Shown here: in pieces, positions 1-8,342 of the stretch
Layout of the letters: every line of letters begins with the position of its first letter
Numbering within the stretch: the stretch's first letter is position 1
Source of the DNA: an uncultured Hymenobacter sp.
GTDB taxonomy: Bacteria > Bacteroidota > Bacteroidia > Cytophagales > Hymenobacteraceae
Length of the DNA stretch: 32,051 nt
Direction of reading: 5' to 3'
NCBI GenBank assembly: GCA_937871705.1
Contig: CALMOO010000657.1
Location: 73,336 to 105,386 of the forward strand
Notes under the pieces: generated by a model
What the model was told of the DNA's origin: nothing
Database searches by the model: none
The model's input: only the letters and a program-made list of their open reading frames with translations
Translations under genes and position numbers: made by a program

Positions 1-1034
1 TGCGCATTAGTCCCCGGCACGATACCCCCCGTGATGGCCTGCGTCATCAGCGCACGGTAGGCATCGGCGTCAAGTACATTAACTCGGCCATAATTCTGCG
101 AGCGCGATACCAGCGAGCTGATGTTGACCCGCACTTTTTCGCCTTCAACCCCCTTTTTAGTGGTAATAAGGATAACCCCGTTCGAAGCTCGTGAGCCGTA
201 GATGGCCGTGGCTGAGGCATCTTTGAGCACGGTAAACGTCTCAATATCATTAGGGTTAACCAAGGCTAATGGATTACCGGCTCCATTGATACCCTGGTTG
301 TCTACTGGCACGCCGTCGATAACAATGAGCGGGTCGTTACTGGCATTCAGCGACGAGCCGCCCCGAATTCGAATGGTGCTAACCTCGCCGGGAGCGCCGC
401 CTCCCGTTGTTATCTGCACTCCAGCTACCTTACCCTGAATTAGTTGCTCGGGCGCCGTTACTTGGCCCTGCACGAAGTCGCGAGAATTAATGGTGGCAAC
501 CGACCCCGTCACATCCTGGCGGCGGGTGGTGCCGTAGCCCACTACCACGGCCTCGTTAAGGGCCGTAGCATTCTCGGCTAGCTGCACGCTGACGGTGGAA
601 TCCTGGCCGGCCACGCTGGTGAACGGGCGGCGCTCCGTAGTGTAGCCCACAAACGAAATCACCAACGTGTGCGCTCCGGCCGGCACGTGCTGAATAGAAA
701 AAGTACCATCGCCGTTGGTGCCTGCCCCAAGCGTAGTACCCTCTATCAGCACCGTTACACCGGGCAATCCTTGCCCTTTTGCATCCACTACGCGGCCACT
801 GATAGTGCCATCGGCCACTACCCTCGGGCTAGCGTAGGGTGAGATGAGCAAGTATTGGTGCCTCACCAAAGTGGGTTGGGCGGGGGAGGTGGCACCCGCT
901 TCCGTAGCCCTACCACTAGGAGGGTTCCCGGTTGTGGCGAGGACAGGGGTAACGGAGCAAGTGCCCAGAGCAACGGAAAAGAAGGCTCCTGATAGGCGCC
1001 GAAAAGTCGGCAACAACGGTAAGAATACCGGCAT
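1..1034 (-). CDS. SusC/RagA TonB-dependent receptor, N-terminal part (runs off left edge)
   Basis: About 344 residues can be read from the ATG at 1034 to the window edge without a stop, so the gene continues outside. The start gives a signal-peptide-like leader (about residues 1-33, ending in a V-L-A type site). A carboxypeptidase-regulatory-like domain follows (about 76-160, with the G-L-P-G-V-T-V and G-T-F-S-I motifs), then the NEAVVVGYGT segment typical of SusC, then the plug domain with IRIRGGSS, DPLIVIDGVPV and DASATAIYGSRASNGVI. The family forms the outer-membrane barrel of glycan importers and works with a SusD lipoprotein, which would be expected beyond the left edge. The adjacent upstream regulator is broken. 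Substrate cannot be told from this part. Confidence 0.93.
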   Translation of the reverse strand, partial: MPVFLPLLPTFRRLSGAFFSVALGTCSVTPVLATTGNPPSGRATEAGATSPAQPTLVRHQYLLISPYASPRVVADGTISGRVVDAKGQGLPGVTVLIEGTTLGAGTNGDGTFSIQHVPAGAHTLVISFVGYTTERRPFTSVAGQDSTVSVQLAENATALNEAVVVGYGTTRRQDVTGSVATINSRDFVQGQVTAPEQLIQGKVAGVQITTGGGAPGEVSTIRIRGGSSLNASNDPLIVIDGVPVDNQGINGAGNPLALVNPNDIETFTVLKDASATAIYGSRASNGVILITTKKGVEGEKVRVNISSLVSRSQNYGRVNVLDADAYRALMTQAITGGIVPGTNA

Positions 1035-1254
1035 GGGTGGGAGATTTGGTGGTGAGTAAAAGCCTTTGTGCTTGGCACGGGCCAAGGCAAATGCAATCGA
1101 TTTCAGGTTGCCAGACCAGCTAACACTGAAACAAAGCAAGGTGGAGCTCTTCTCAACCACAACTTATCTAGTCAACATCAAAATAATATTATCGAATAAC
1201 TTATGTAAAATGCTGTAATGCAGAGCAATACTTGACAGAAATGTTAGCCAAAAT

Positions 1255-1274
1255 CAAACCTATTTTCAGGTTTG
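1255..1274. repeat. Inverted repeat upstream of the left SusC gene
   Basis: The arms CAAACCT and AGGTTTG are perfect over 7 bp with a 6-nt loop. Read on the minus strand, the left arm contains TAGGTTTG, an exact match to the Bacteroidota -7 element TAnnTTTG. I see no matching -33 TTG at the usual distance, and the leader to the SusC start would be about 220 nt. It may be a promoter/operator, but that is inference. From 1275 to 1684 I see no gene or clear signal. Confidence 0.3.
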
Positions 1275-1684
1275 CTGATGCTCCTTTTATCCCCTAATGC
1301 CAACTGTTCTTGGCGTGGGATACCCACTAGACCCAGCAATGAATTGACCACTCACTCACCACAATTAATCCGTTCTTGCAGGTGCCTGCTACGTACGTTA
1401 TCGATACTCTAACAGCTGTTGGCAGAGTTCGCTAGAAGCATCGTTGCTGGGTGAACCCCAAGCTGAGCGGCTTGCTTTATGCGCTATGTTACTGCGGCGC
1501 CAAACTACCCCTAGTACCGTGAGACCTAGTGAAAATAGCTAATCGTTAATTCACACCCAAGGAGATGGCGGGTTCGCTGCTTCCACTAGAATCTCACGAT
1601 CATCAGCTAAAGACAACAGCCTTATTGTCAAGGGTGCTCCACGCAGTCGCGCAAGTCAGTCAGCTTGCTAAAATGCTATTTTAC

Positions 1685-3040
1685 CTAAGTCACCCGAATG
1701 GCCTGGACCCGCTGTTCAAACTCTTCACTAGGGTAGATAGACCTCTTCTTGGCACGAGCCTTATAAGTGTAAACCGTACTTATTGTGTAGCTTAGGATTT
1801 TGCTTATCCGCTCATTGTCGTCAATACCCAGCCGGATAAGGGCAAAAATTCGCAGCTCGGCGTTCAAGAGATGGTCATCGGCTAGCTGCACCTAGTCTTC
1901 GGGCCTAAGTAGGAAGTTGAAGGCTTCTACGAAGTTAGGAAATAATTTGATGAATACCGTATCGAAACCTTTAAACAGCTCGTTGCGCTCGGTTTTAATG
2001 TTGATAGCGTCAATTATGCGCTGAGCGCTGTTATACTGCTTATTGGCTAAAGACTTTTCCAATGCCAACTTCACTCGCTCAATCTTGTCGATGTACTCTG
2101 AGTTTACATTGAAGTAGTACCCAATATATTCATCCTTAATAACATTGACCTCGTTGAGCTTGTGGTTTGCTTCGTTTAGCTGTTGGTTGAGCAAACTCAA
2201 ATGTTCATTATTTGCTTGCAGCGTTTCGTTAATAGCCGAAATGGTAGCCTCGGCGCGTTGCATGCGCTTAAGCTGCCGAAAAATCACCGTCGCGAACGCG
2301 ATAACCAGCAGAATAAGAACCGTAGTTATGATTGAATAGATGCCGAGCGTCTTGCGCTGCCGCTCAATAATGCTGATTCGTTGGCCTTCAATTACGGAAA
2401 AGATGCTGCTAATCTGCACTTGCCGTAGGCGGGTATTGTAAAAGGGCCGCATCCTCACGAGCATTTTTGATGAACGTGTACGCATCCTTCAAGTCGCCCC
2501 GGCGGTAGCATAAGTCCGAAAGCTTGAATAGCACCAGCGTCTCAGTCGTAGCTGATTTGACATCCGCCAAGGCTGTCAGTATCAGCAACCGGAACTCTTC
2601 CTCTTCATTGCCAGATAACTCCGCGACATACGCCGCCGTGCTGGCATTGATGGCTATCTAATGCGGCAGCAGATGTGGCAGGCTCAAAATGCGCTTGTAG
2701 ACCAAGGTGCTGACTATTATGCCCTTGACTTTCAGTAACCTAAAGCCTTGCACCGATAGCGCCTCGTAAGATCCAGGCCGGCAGTCGTGCAAGGTCGTAT
2801 CGCTGTAGGCAATGGCTTTAGCCGTATAAATGGGCAGGTAATATGGATTGCCGTTGAAATCTGCTAAGTCAGCATAGGCTCGGGCTTTGGTGAAGTAAAG
2901 CTCTACCCATTTGCCGAATCCAGCGGGGTTGGGTTGATGCTATCTAGGATACCAAACGCCTCCTTAAACGTGCCAGATAATACCTGAATAAACGCTAGGT
3001 TCAACTTTGGGAGGAGGTCAACAATACTGCACCGCTGCTA
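1685..3040 (-). pseudogene. Broken DUF6377-type (TPR / membrane / HTH) regulator
   Basis: Read right to left, the pieces join into one protein: a TPR-like region (DLADFNGNPYYLPIYTAKAIA, AELSGNEEEEFRLLILTALA, LCYRRGDLKDAYTFIKNA), a single membrane segment (about 2280-2350), a coiled coil (LNQQLNEANHKLNEVN), the IKDEYIGYYFN motif and a C-terminal helix-turn-helix-like end (LLNAELRIFALIRLGIDDNE). This is the layout of Bacteroidota DUF6377 proteins, which often sit beside SusC/SusD pairs. It is interrupted by TAG codons at 1892-1894 and 2658-2660 and by frameshifts near 2441-2448 and 2890-2940. Beyond about 3040 the match fades into stops. It was probably the regulator of the left SusC gene. From 3040 to 3370 I see nothing recognisable. 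Confidence 0.75.
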
Positions 3041-3369
3041 TCAAGCAGCTTGCTGACTGGTACGCCTGACCCATCGTTGTCTCGGCACTTAGCCTTCCGA
3101 TTTACTTAACCTAAGTACCGGCCGGAGACGACCTTATCGCGTCCGCCTATAGCTATACAGCTTGTTCAATCCTAAAAAATGTCGGTTTCCGCGGGAGGAA
3201 AGAAGGGGTGATTATAGTCTTAATAATGGGATGTTAAATAAAAGTATACGCCAGTAAGGAGTGGCTACATACCCTCGAGTGTCGTGACGGCGGTGATAAA
3301 AATCCTGTCAGCTTATACCAACCACCCGCCATAGGTGATCGACGTTCACCCAGGCGATTTTATTTCCCT

Positions 3370-3720
3370 GGAGTTTTAGGACCATTTGGTACTAGGCTTT
3401 TCGGATGGGCAGTTGCAGTCCGCTCGGCCATGTCAATCATCGCGTGGAGGGCTAAAATAAGCGGATTGGCTTGCTGTTAGGCCTGTTTTAACTCGTCATT
3501 GTGCTGTTGTAAGGCATGCACATCCCGCTTTTGGGCTCTCGTCACAGTCGAACTAACGAATAAGCTTGTCTGCACCTTGGGTCGATAAAGGCTCACCCAG
3601 TTGTGCAACGCGTAACTGCTGTGAATATCCAAGTTCACCATCACTTGGCTCAGCGTTTCACCCCAAAGACTATGCGAAAGCTCGCCGGTTTCTTAAACTG
3701 CTCGCTGTACTAAAAGCGCT
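3370..3720 (-). pseudogene. Degenerate IS3-family transposase OrfA remnant
   Basis: Reading right to left gives fragments typical of an IS3 OrfA: YSEQFKK, then in another frame SQVMVNLDIHSSYALHNWVS, a leucine-zipper-like stretch (VHALQQHNDELKQA), and MIDMAER followed after a frame change by LQLPIRK. These resemble the HTH, coiled-coil and MID(L)AE-(I)PIRK tail of OrfA proteins. Several stops and at least two frame changes are present, and no OrfB follows. The family call rests on short motifs and is tentative. It marks the left side of the TetR/hydrolase module. Confidence 0.45.
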
Positions 3721-3790
3721 GAAGTATGGCTCAAATGTGCTCTTCCACAAGGAAACTTTAAAACCGTCAATCTACCCAATAGTAACATAT

Positions 3791-4414
3791 TCAAATTATT
3801 GAGTCATGGAGTGGGACCAAGATCTCTTGGATGGCTGGGGCGATAATAGTAACCAGCTTATCCAGTTCCGCTGCCACAAGAAGAGGAACACCGATGATTT
3901 GCCGGCTGGTGACTATGCCGACAAGCATGGACGACGCCAGGCCTGCCCGTAGAGCGGCTTCGGGACCGTGCACTTCATTAGACCCGGACATCAGCCTGGA
4001 TTGAATGAAGTCTCGCAACTGATCGCGTGCATGTTCATTGACGATTGCGCCACGAAGCATCGCTAGGAGAGGCTCAGACTCTTCTGGTATAGTCTCCCAC
4101 GACGTTAGGAAAGCGCGAACCACTCGCTCCCCGATCTGCTCATCAGGTCCATCGAATACTGTGTCAATACGATCCATTGCGGATCGCGGAATAGCCATTA
4201 CAGCCGCGAAGAGTTCGTTCTTCGAACCAAAGAATTGCATTACCTGTGACACGTCAACCTCAGCGTCAGCAGCAATCAAGCGGATCGTCGTAGCGGCGAA
4301 CCCGTCACTGGCGAAGCGGGCACGCGCCGCCTTTAGTACTATTTGTCGCGTGCTGTAATTTCCTGGTCGCCGACCACGTCGGGCCTTAGGTGTGCAACTG
4401 TTCTCCATGCTCAT
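3791..4414 (-). CDS. TetR/AcrR family transcriptional repressor
   Basis: A 207-residue protein with a basic N-terminus, a TetR-type helix-turn-helix (about residues 42-64, TIRLIAADAEVDVSQVMQFF) followed by the conserved FGSKNELF, and a C-terminal ligand-binding domain. That domain (WETIPEESEPLLAMLRGAI, then LRDFIQSRL) resembles the TetR_C type common in Actinobacteria; this comparison is from memory. It faces away from the hydrolase at 4945, and a 27-bp palindrome lies 26 nt upstream of its start, so autorepression and control of the hydrolase are likely. GCTAGC is absent from this gene, unlike the mannan genes, which fits acquisition by transfer. Alternative start: Met3. Confidence 0.9.
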   Translation of the reverse strand: MSMENSCTPKARRGRRPGNYSTRQIVLKAARARFASDGFAATTIRLIAADAEVDVSQVMQFFGSKNELFAAVMAIPRSAMDRIDTVFDGPDEQIGERVVRAFLTSWETIPEESEPLLAMLRGAIVNEHARDQLRDFIQSRLMSGSNEVHGPEAALRAGLASSMLVGIVTSRQIIGVPLLVAAELDKLVTIIAPAIQEILVPLHDSII

Positions 4415-4439
4415 TTCAAATGGCCTTTACTATACAATG

Positions 4440-4466
4440 ATTAATGCTAATAATATTAACATTAAT
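4440..4466. promoter_or_regulatory. Near-perfect palindrome, probable TetR operator
   Basis: A 27-bp palindrome with 12 of 13 base pairs matching (outer arms ATTAATG and CATTAAT, inner arms TAATA and TATTA, one mismatch at 4447/4459). It lies in AT-rich DNA just upstream of the TetR start at 4414, where an autoregulated TetR gene usually has its operator. Binding is inferred from position and symmetry. Confidence 0.65.
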
Positions 4467-4864
4467 AAACTTTTATTTTGTCTCAGTAAGATGTAATAGT
4501 ATTCTTCTGGGTCATAACCCACTCCCTCTTCCTAATAGAAGTAATAACTCCTAACACGATTGATCTGTCAAGGGAGCACCGGTGATTCGCTGGCTGAGAA
4601 CCAGACCGACGAATGTAATTGATGCCTGGCCGACCCAGCAGCCATTGCCAAAATCATGCTATTTCCCAAATTTAGTTAAGCTTGTTTGAATAGAGATCTG
4701 CTTGAGCGACTGTCCGTTCACAATTATCCGCCAACTGTGTAGCGTGCCCTGAGAGCGAATTGCTATCTACGCACGATTACTTCAGTTTCTGCTTTCAAAC
4801 AACTAGTGTTCGCCTACGATAACAGAACTGATAAGGAGCCTAGTGAAGAATATCTCAACACATG

Positions 4865-4895
4865 TTGATTTTTCTAAATAATGAGCATACATTTG
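4865..4895 (+). promoter_or_regulatory. Bacteroidota-type promoter for the CocE-like hydrolase
   Basis: TTG at 4865-4867 and TACATTTG at 4888-4895 are 20 nt apart. This matches the Bacteroidota primary-sigma pattern TTTG/TTG - about 19-21 nt - TAnnTTTG. Transcription would start near 4902, leaving a leader of roughly 40 nt before the ATG at 4945. The palindrome at 4440 is about 400 bp away, so direct blocking of this promoter by the TetR protein is not obvious. Confidence 0.45.
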
Positions 4896-4944
4896 CGATG
4901 GGCCTGGCATCGTAGCTAAGGTCAAATGTCAAAAAGATTCTGTT

Positions 4945-6690
4945 ATGAGTGATAACCAGAAGATTTTTATGCCATCGCGGCCGTTGGTGCCGGGCAGCGA
5001 GCGTTACGGACTATTGAGCAATTTCGAGCCCGGAACGCGTACCCTCAAAGCTGGGACTCAGCTCGCACCGGCCTTTCGGGCACTACCCGTGGACATCTTG
5101 TTCGACAAGGATGTTGCAGTGACGCTACGCGATGGCACCGTCACGTACGTGGACGTGTTCCGGCCGGTGGGAGCCGAGAAGGTTCCCGTGATCGTGGCAT
5201 TCAGCCCCTATGGTAAGGGCCAGGGTACTTCAGCTAGCGCGATGGGTGTCTTTGCCCTCGTTGGCCTGGAGAACTCCATTCTCTCGGGCTTGGCGAAGTT
5301 TGAGGGTCCCGACCCCGCTTACTGGTGCGCCCGAGGTTACGCGATTTGCAACCCGGATGTGCGGGGTGTGGCAGAATCGCAGGGCGACAGCGTCCTGTGG
5401 GACCGGCAGGAAGGCCGTGACGCCTACGATCTGATCGAGTGGCTTGGCGTGCAGGAGTGGTCGAACGGCAGGGTCGCCATGAGCGGGACTTCTTACCTCG
5501 CTGCCTCGCAGTGGTTCACCGCTGCTGAACAGCCGCCCCACCTCGCTGCAATCAACCCGTGGGAGGGCATGAGTGACACTTACCGTGACTTGGTAATGCG
5601 CGGAGGGATGCCCGACACCGGTTTCGCCAAGCAATTGCGTGATTTCTCCTTTTGGGGCAATGGACAGAAAGAGGACATCATCGCCGAGGGGGAACGGTAT
5701 CCGCTAATCAATGACTTTTGGGAGAACAAGATTCCGCGGTATGACCAGATTAAGGTTCCTGCCTACCTCGTCTCCAGCTACTCCAACACCTTGCATACGC
5801 AGGGCACCTTCCGGGCGTGGCGCCGGCTATCCTCGCCGGACAAGTGGCTGCGCATCCATAATACGCAGGAGTGGCCGGACTACTACGACGAAGCTAATCG
5901 GGAGGACTTGCGGTGCTTCTTCGACCACTTTCTCAAAGACATAGACAATGGCTGGGAGCACACGCCCCGCGTCCGCTACTCGCTGCTCGACTTGGAAGGC
6001 GGCGATAGAGTCGCCATCGGCGCTAACCAGTTTCCGCCAAAAGACGTCACCTCGACGAAGTTCTATCTCAACGCCGACACACGCGCGCTCAGCACGGAAG
6101 CCCCGGCCAAAGAGGCGGCTGTCCGTTATGTTGTCGGCTCGAATCCAGGGTCCGTCTCGTTTATCCATCGATTCGACGCCGAGACTATCCTACTCGGTTA
6201 CCCGAAGGCTCACCTGTGGGTTGAAGTTGATGGTGCCGATGACATGGACCTCTTCGTCCTCGTGCAGAAGCTCGACGTCTACGGAACCCCGCTTACGCAG
6301 TTCACCGTGCCGAATCACAACGCGAGGCTTCACGACGTTACCGACTACGGCGGGTCTATCTTACGGTACCGCGGCTCAGATGGGCGACTTCGAGTCTCAC
6401 TGCGCCGCCTTGACGACGACCTCTCCACCGACGACATTCCCGCTCACACCTTCAACCGTGTTGACAAACTAGCTACAGGGGAGATTGTCGATGTCCAGAT
6501 AGATTTGCTCCCTATTGGGCTCATCTTTTATGCCGGTGAGCAGCTCAGGTTTATCATTAGCGGCCGGAGCCTGCTTGGCACAATGATGCCTGGCATAATG
6601 GAATACACTTCGCCGAATACGGGCACCCATATAGTGCACACCGGCGGCGAACATGCCTCTTACTTACAGCTTCCTATCAAGAATATCTGA
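4945..6690 (+). CDS. CocE/NonD-family (peptidase S15-like) alpha/beta hydrolase
   Basis: A 581-residue protein without a signal peptide, so probably cytoplasmic. The N-terminal half carries the S15 hydrolase fold: DVAVTLRDGTVTYVDVFRP, PVIVAFSPYGK, YAICNPDVRGVAESQG, and the nucleophile elbow SGTSYLA with Ser183 the likely nucleophile. A probable catalytic His is His305 (WLRIHNTQEWPDYY). Where CocE has its triad Asp, this protein reads SSYSNTLHTQGT, with Asn281. The C-terminal part is a PepX_C-like jelly roll. Family members cleave esters or amides (cocaine esterase, Xaa-Pro peptidases, acylases); the substrate here is unknown. It is divergent from a TetR gene and bracketed by IS remnants. It shows no link to the mannan genes. 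Confidence 0.87.
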   Translation: MSDNQKIFMPSRPLVPGSERYGLLSNFEPGTRTLKAGTQLAPAFRALPVDILFDKDVAVTLRDGTVTYVDVFRPVGAEKVPVIVAFSPYGKGQGTSASAMGVFALVGLENSILSGLAKFEGPDPAYWCARGYAICNPDVRGVAESQGDSVLWDRQEGRDAYDLIEWLGVQEWSNGRVAMSGTSYLAASQWFTAAEQPPHLAAINPWEGMSDTYRDLVMRGGMPDTGFAKQLRDFSFWGNGQKEDIIAEGERYPLINDFWENKIPRYDQIKVPAYLVSSYSNTLHTQGTFRAWRRLSSPDKWLRIHNTQEWPDYYDEANREDLRCFFDHFLKDIDNGWEHTPRVRYSLLDLEGGDRVAIGANQFPPKDVTSTKFYLNADTRALSTEAPAKEAAVRYVVGSNPGSVSFIHRFDAETILLGYPKAHLWVEVDGADDMDLFVLVQKLDVYGTPLTQFTVPNHNARLHDVTDYGGSILRYRGSDGRLRVSLRRLDDDLSTDDIPAHTFNRVDKLATGEIVDVQIDLLPIGLIFYAGEQLRFIISGRSLLGTMMPGIMEYTSPNTGTHIVHTGGEHASYLQLPIKNI

Positions 6691-6700
6691 AAAAAGACCT

Positions 6701-7091
6701 GACCTCCACCCATTTATTGGGCCGGTTGAAAGTGGAGCATCAGGCGTGTTGAAGCTCGAGAGTAGTAGCAGCCGCTACTACCTCATTAGGCGTTAAATTC
6801 TGCAACGAGCTGTGCGGTCGAAAGCCCTTGTATTCCTGGCGCCAGTGCTCGATTTTCCCCTGCGCATCGGGCAGCGACAGAAACTAGTGCACGTTCAGGC
6901 ACTCGTCGCGGAAGCTGCCATTAAACGATTCACTGTACGGATTATCTGTCGGTTTGCCCGGCCGCGAAAAGTCCAGCGTGGCGTGCTGGTCGTAGGCCCA
7001 GCGGTCGAGCGCTTTGCTAATAAACTCGCTGCCATTATCGACCTGGACGCGCTCGGGCACCAGGCCTAACTGCTGGTGTAAGCGCTGCATC
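6701..7091 (-). pseudogene. IS3-family transposase OrfB C-terminal remnant with element end
   Basis: Read right to left this gives the last half of an IS3 OrfB integrase core: VQVDNGSEFISKALDRWAYD, DFSRPGKPTDNPYSESFNGS (catalytic Asp and Glu region), then RPHSSLQNLTPNEVV, ending at a TGA (6740-6742). An in-frame TAG at 6884-6886 replaces a position that is normally Trp (NVH-W-FLSL). The element's outer end probably starts at 6701 (TGACCTCCACCCATT), 10 bp past the hydrolase stop. The N-terminal half is missing; the sequence is cut off by the IS at 7092, and the missing half does not reappear beyond that IS. Confidence 0.8.
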
Positions 7092-7142
7092 TGAGGTGGT
7101 CGAGTAAAAACAGATAGTGTGAAGTCTTACCTTCCACTGCCC

Positions 7143-7415
7143 ATGCCCGACAAAATCACTCCGAGTGGCCCGCCGCTGACCCGCAAAAAATATACGCCCG
7201 CTTTTAAAGCCGAGTGCGTACGCCAGGTGGCCGCTGGTGCTCGACAAACGGACGTGGCCCGTGCCCAAGGCCTGTCGCCCGCTTTACTAGGCCGCTGGCA
7301 GCGCCAGGCGTTGGCCAAAGCCGTGCCCAGTAGTACTGAGCGCGAGGAGATTAAGCGCTTGCGCGCCGAGTTGCGGCGTGTGGAACAGGAGCGCGATATT
7401 TTAAAAAAGTCGTGA
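7143..7415 (+). CDS. IS3-family transposase OrfA
   Basis: From the ATG at 7143 the protein is about 90 residues, with an N-terminal helix-turn-helix (KKYTPAFKAECVRQV, QTDVARAQGLSPALLGRW) and a C-terminal leucine-zipper-like region ending in RVEQERDILKKS. A GTG at 7119 is also in frame but lies in the inverted repeat. At 7403-7409 the slippery heptamer A_AAA_AAG is in the correct phase for the -1 frameshift by which IS3 elements make the OrfAB fusion. OrfA binds the element ends. Function is from family knowledge. Confidence 0.85.
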   Translation: MPDKITPSGPPLTRKKYTPAFKAECVRQVAAGARQTDVARAQGLSPALLGRWQRQALAKAVPSSTEREEIKRLRAELRRVEQERDILKKS

Positions 7416-7440
7416 CCATCTTTGCGCAACCGCCTCAATC

Positions 7441-8309
7441 ATGAGCCGTTACCTATTCATCGAGCAGGTTGCGGGCACCGAGCCGGTACAGGTGCTCTGC
7501 CGCGTGCTACGCGTGAGCCCCGCTGGCTATTATCAGTGGCTGAGCCGAGCAGCGCGTCCGATGCCCGCTGGGAGCTCGCTGCCACCGCTGCCTTTTCGCG
7601 CCATGCCCAGCGTTATGGCACCCGGCGCTTACGGGCAGAATTATGCGCCGAAGGCCACGTGGTCGGGCGCTACACGCTGCGCACCTGGCTGCGTCGCCGT
7701 GGCCTACGCGCGTTGAGCACTCGTCCGCAACGCCCCCGCACCACGGTGGCCGACCCAGCAGCAGTCGTGGCTGAAAACCTGCTCCTCGGCCAGCCCGCCC
7801 CTACCGCGCCCAATCAGGTCTGGGTGGGCGACATTACGTACCTGCCCCTGGTGGGCGGGCGCTGGTGCTACCTAGCCACCTGGCGCGATACCTGCTCGCG
7901 GCGCGTGGTCGGCTGGCAGCTCGATAAACATATGCCTACCGAACTCGTGCTTAATGCGCTGGAGCAGGCCTTGACACTCCGTCAGCCGGCTGCTGGCCTA
8001 ATTATCTATGCTGACCGTGGCAGTCAGTATACGAGCGCCGCGTGCCGTACCCGCATCGCGAAAGCCCTGGCGCTGGCTAGCTTTAGCCGGCCGGGCAATT
8101 CCTATGATAATGCGCAGGCCGAAGCGGGCTGGAGCACGCTTAAAACCAAGCTACTTCCCCACGGCGGGACGTTTGCCACGCTGGAAGAGGCGCGACTGGA
8201 AGTGGCTTATTACCTCGACACCTACTTCAACCTCGACCGCCGACACTCTGCCCTTGGCTATCGCTCGCCCCACCAATTCGAACGCGACTTCCTAACCAAC
8301 TTATCTTAG
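7441..8309 (+). pseudogene. IS3-family transposase OrfB, frame-broken
   Basis: The N-terminal part (MSRYLFIEQVAG, VLRVSPAGYYQWLSR) reads in one frame from 7441. From about 7550 the homology switches to another frame (DARWELAATAAFSRHAQRYG) and stays open to the TAG at 8307. The integrase core is complete: GDITYLP (first Asp), YADRGSQYTS (second Asp), DNAQAEAGWSTLK (Glu), then RRHSALGYRSPHQFE. The -1 product from the A6G site also ends in a TGA overlapping the ATG at 7441, so two frame changes would be needed to make a full OrfAB. This copy is probably inactive unless these are sequencing errors. Confidence 0.75.
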
Positions 8310-8342
8310 CTCACTGTCCGTTTTTACTGGACCACCCCAGTG

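Larger units (their letters stand above)
7092..8339 (+). mobile_element. IS3-family insertion sequence with both inverted repeats
   Basis: The left end (7092-7119) and the reverse complement of the right end (8339 inwards) match over about 28 bp with a few mismatches, sharing TG(A/G)GGTGGTC and AGTAAAAAC. Between them lie orfA and orfB of IS3 type, giving a 1,248-bp element. The flanks (ATC on the left, GTG on the right) show no target duplication. The left neighbour is half of another IS and the right neighbour is a headless GH5 gene. Deletion or recombination after insertion would explain both. Confidence 0.85.

Noticed and set aside
863..1096. Minus-strand open frame over the SusC leader
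   Set aside because: It lies in another frame over the SusC signal-peptide region and has no recognisable motif.
1565..1795. Small plus-strand open frame
   Set aside because: It overlaps the antisense of the DUF6377 C-terminus and its composition is not protein-like.
3370..7091. The two IS3 remnants as halves of one element split by the TetR/hydrolase module
   Set aside because: Both read on the minus strand, but the OrfA piece lies downstream of the OrfB piece, which is the wrong order for one split element.
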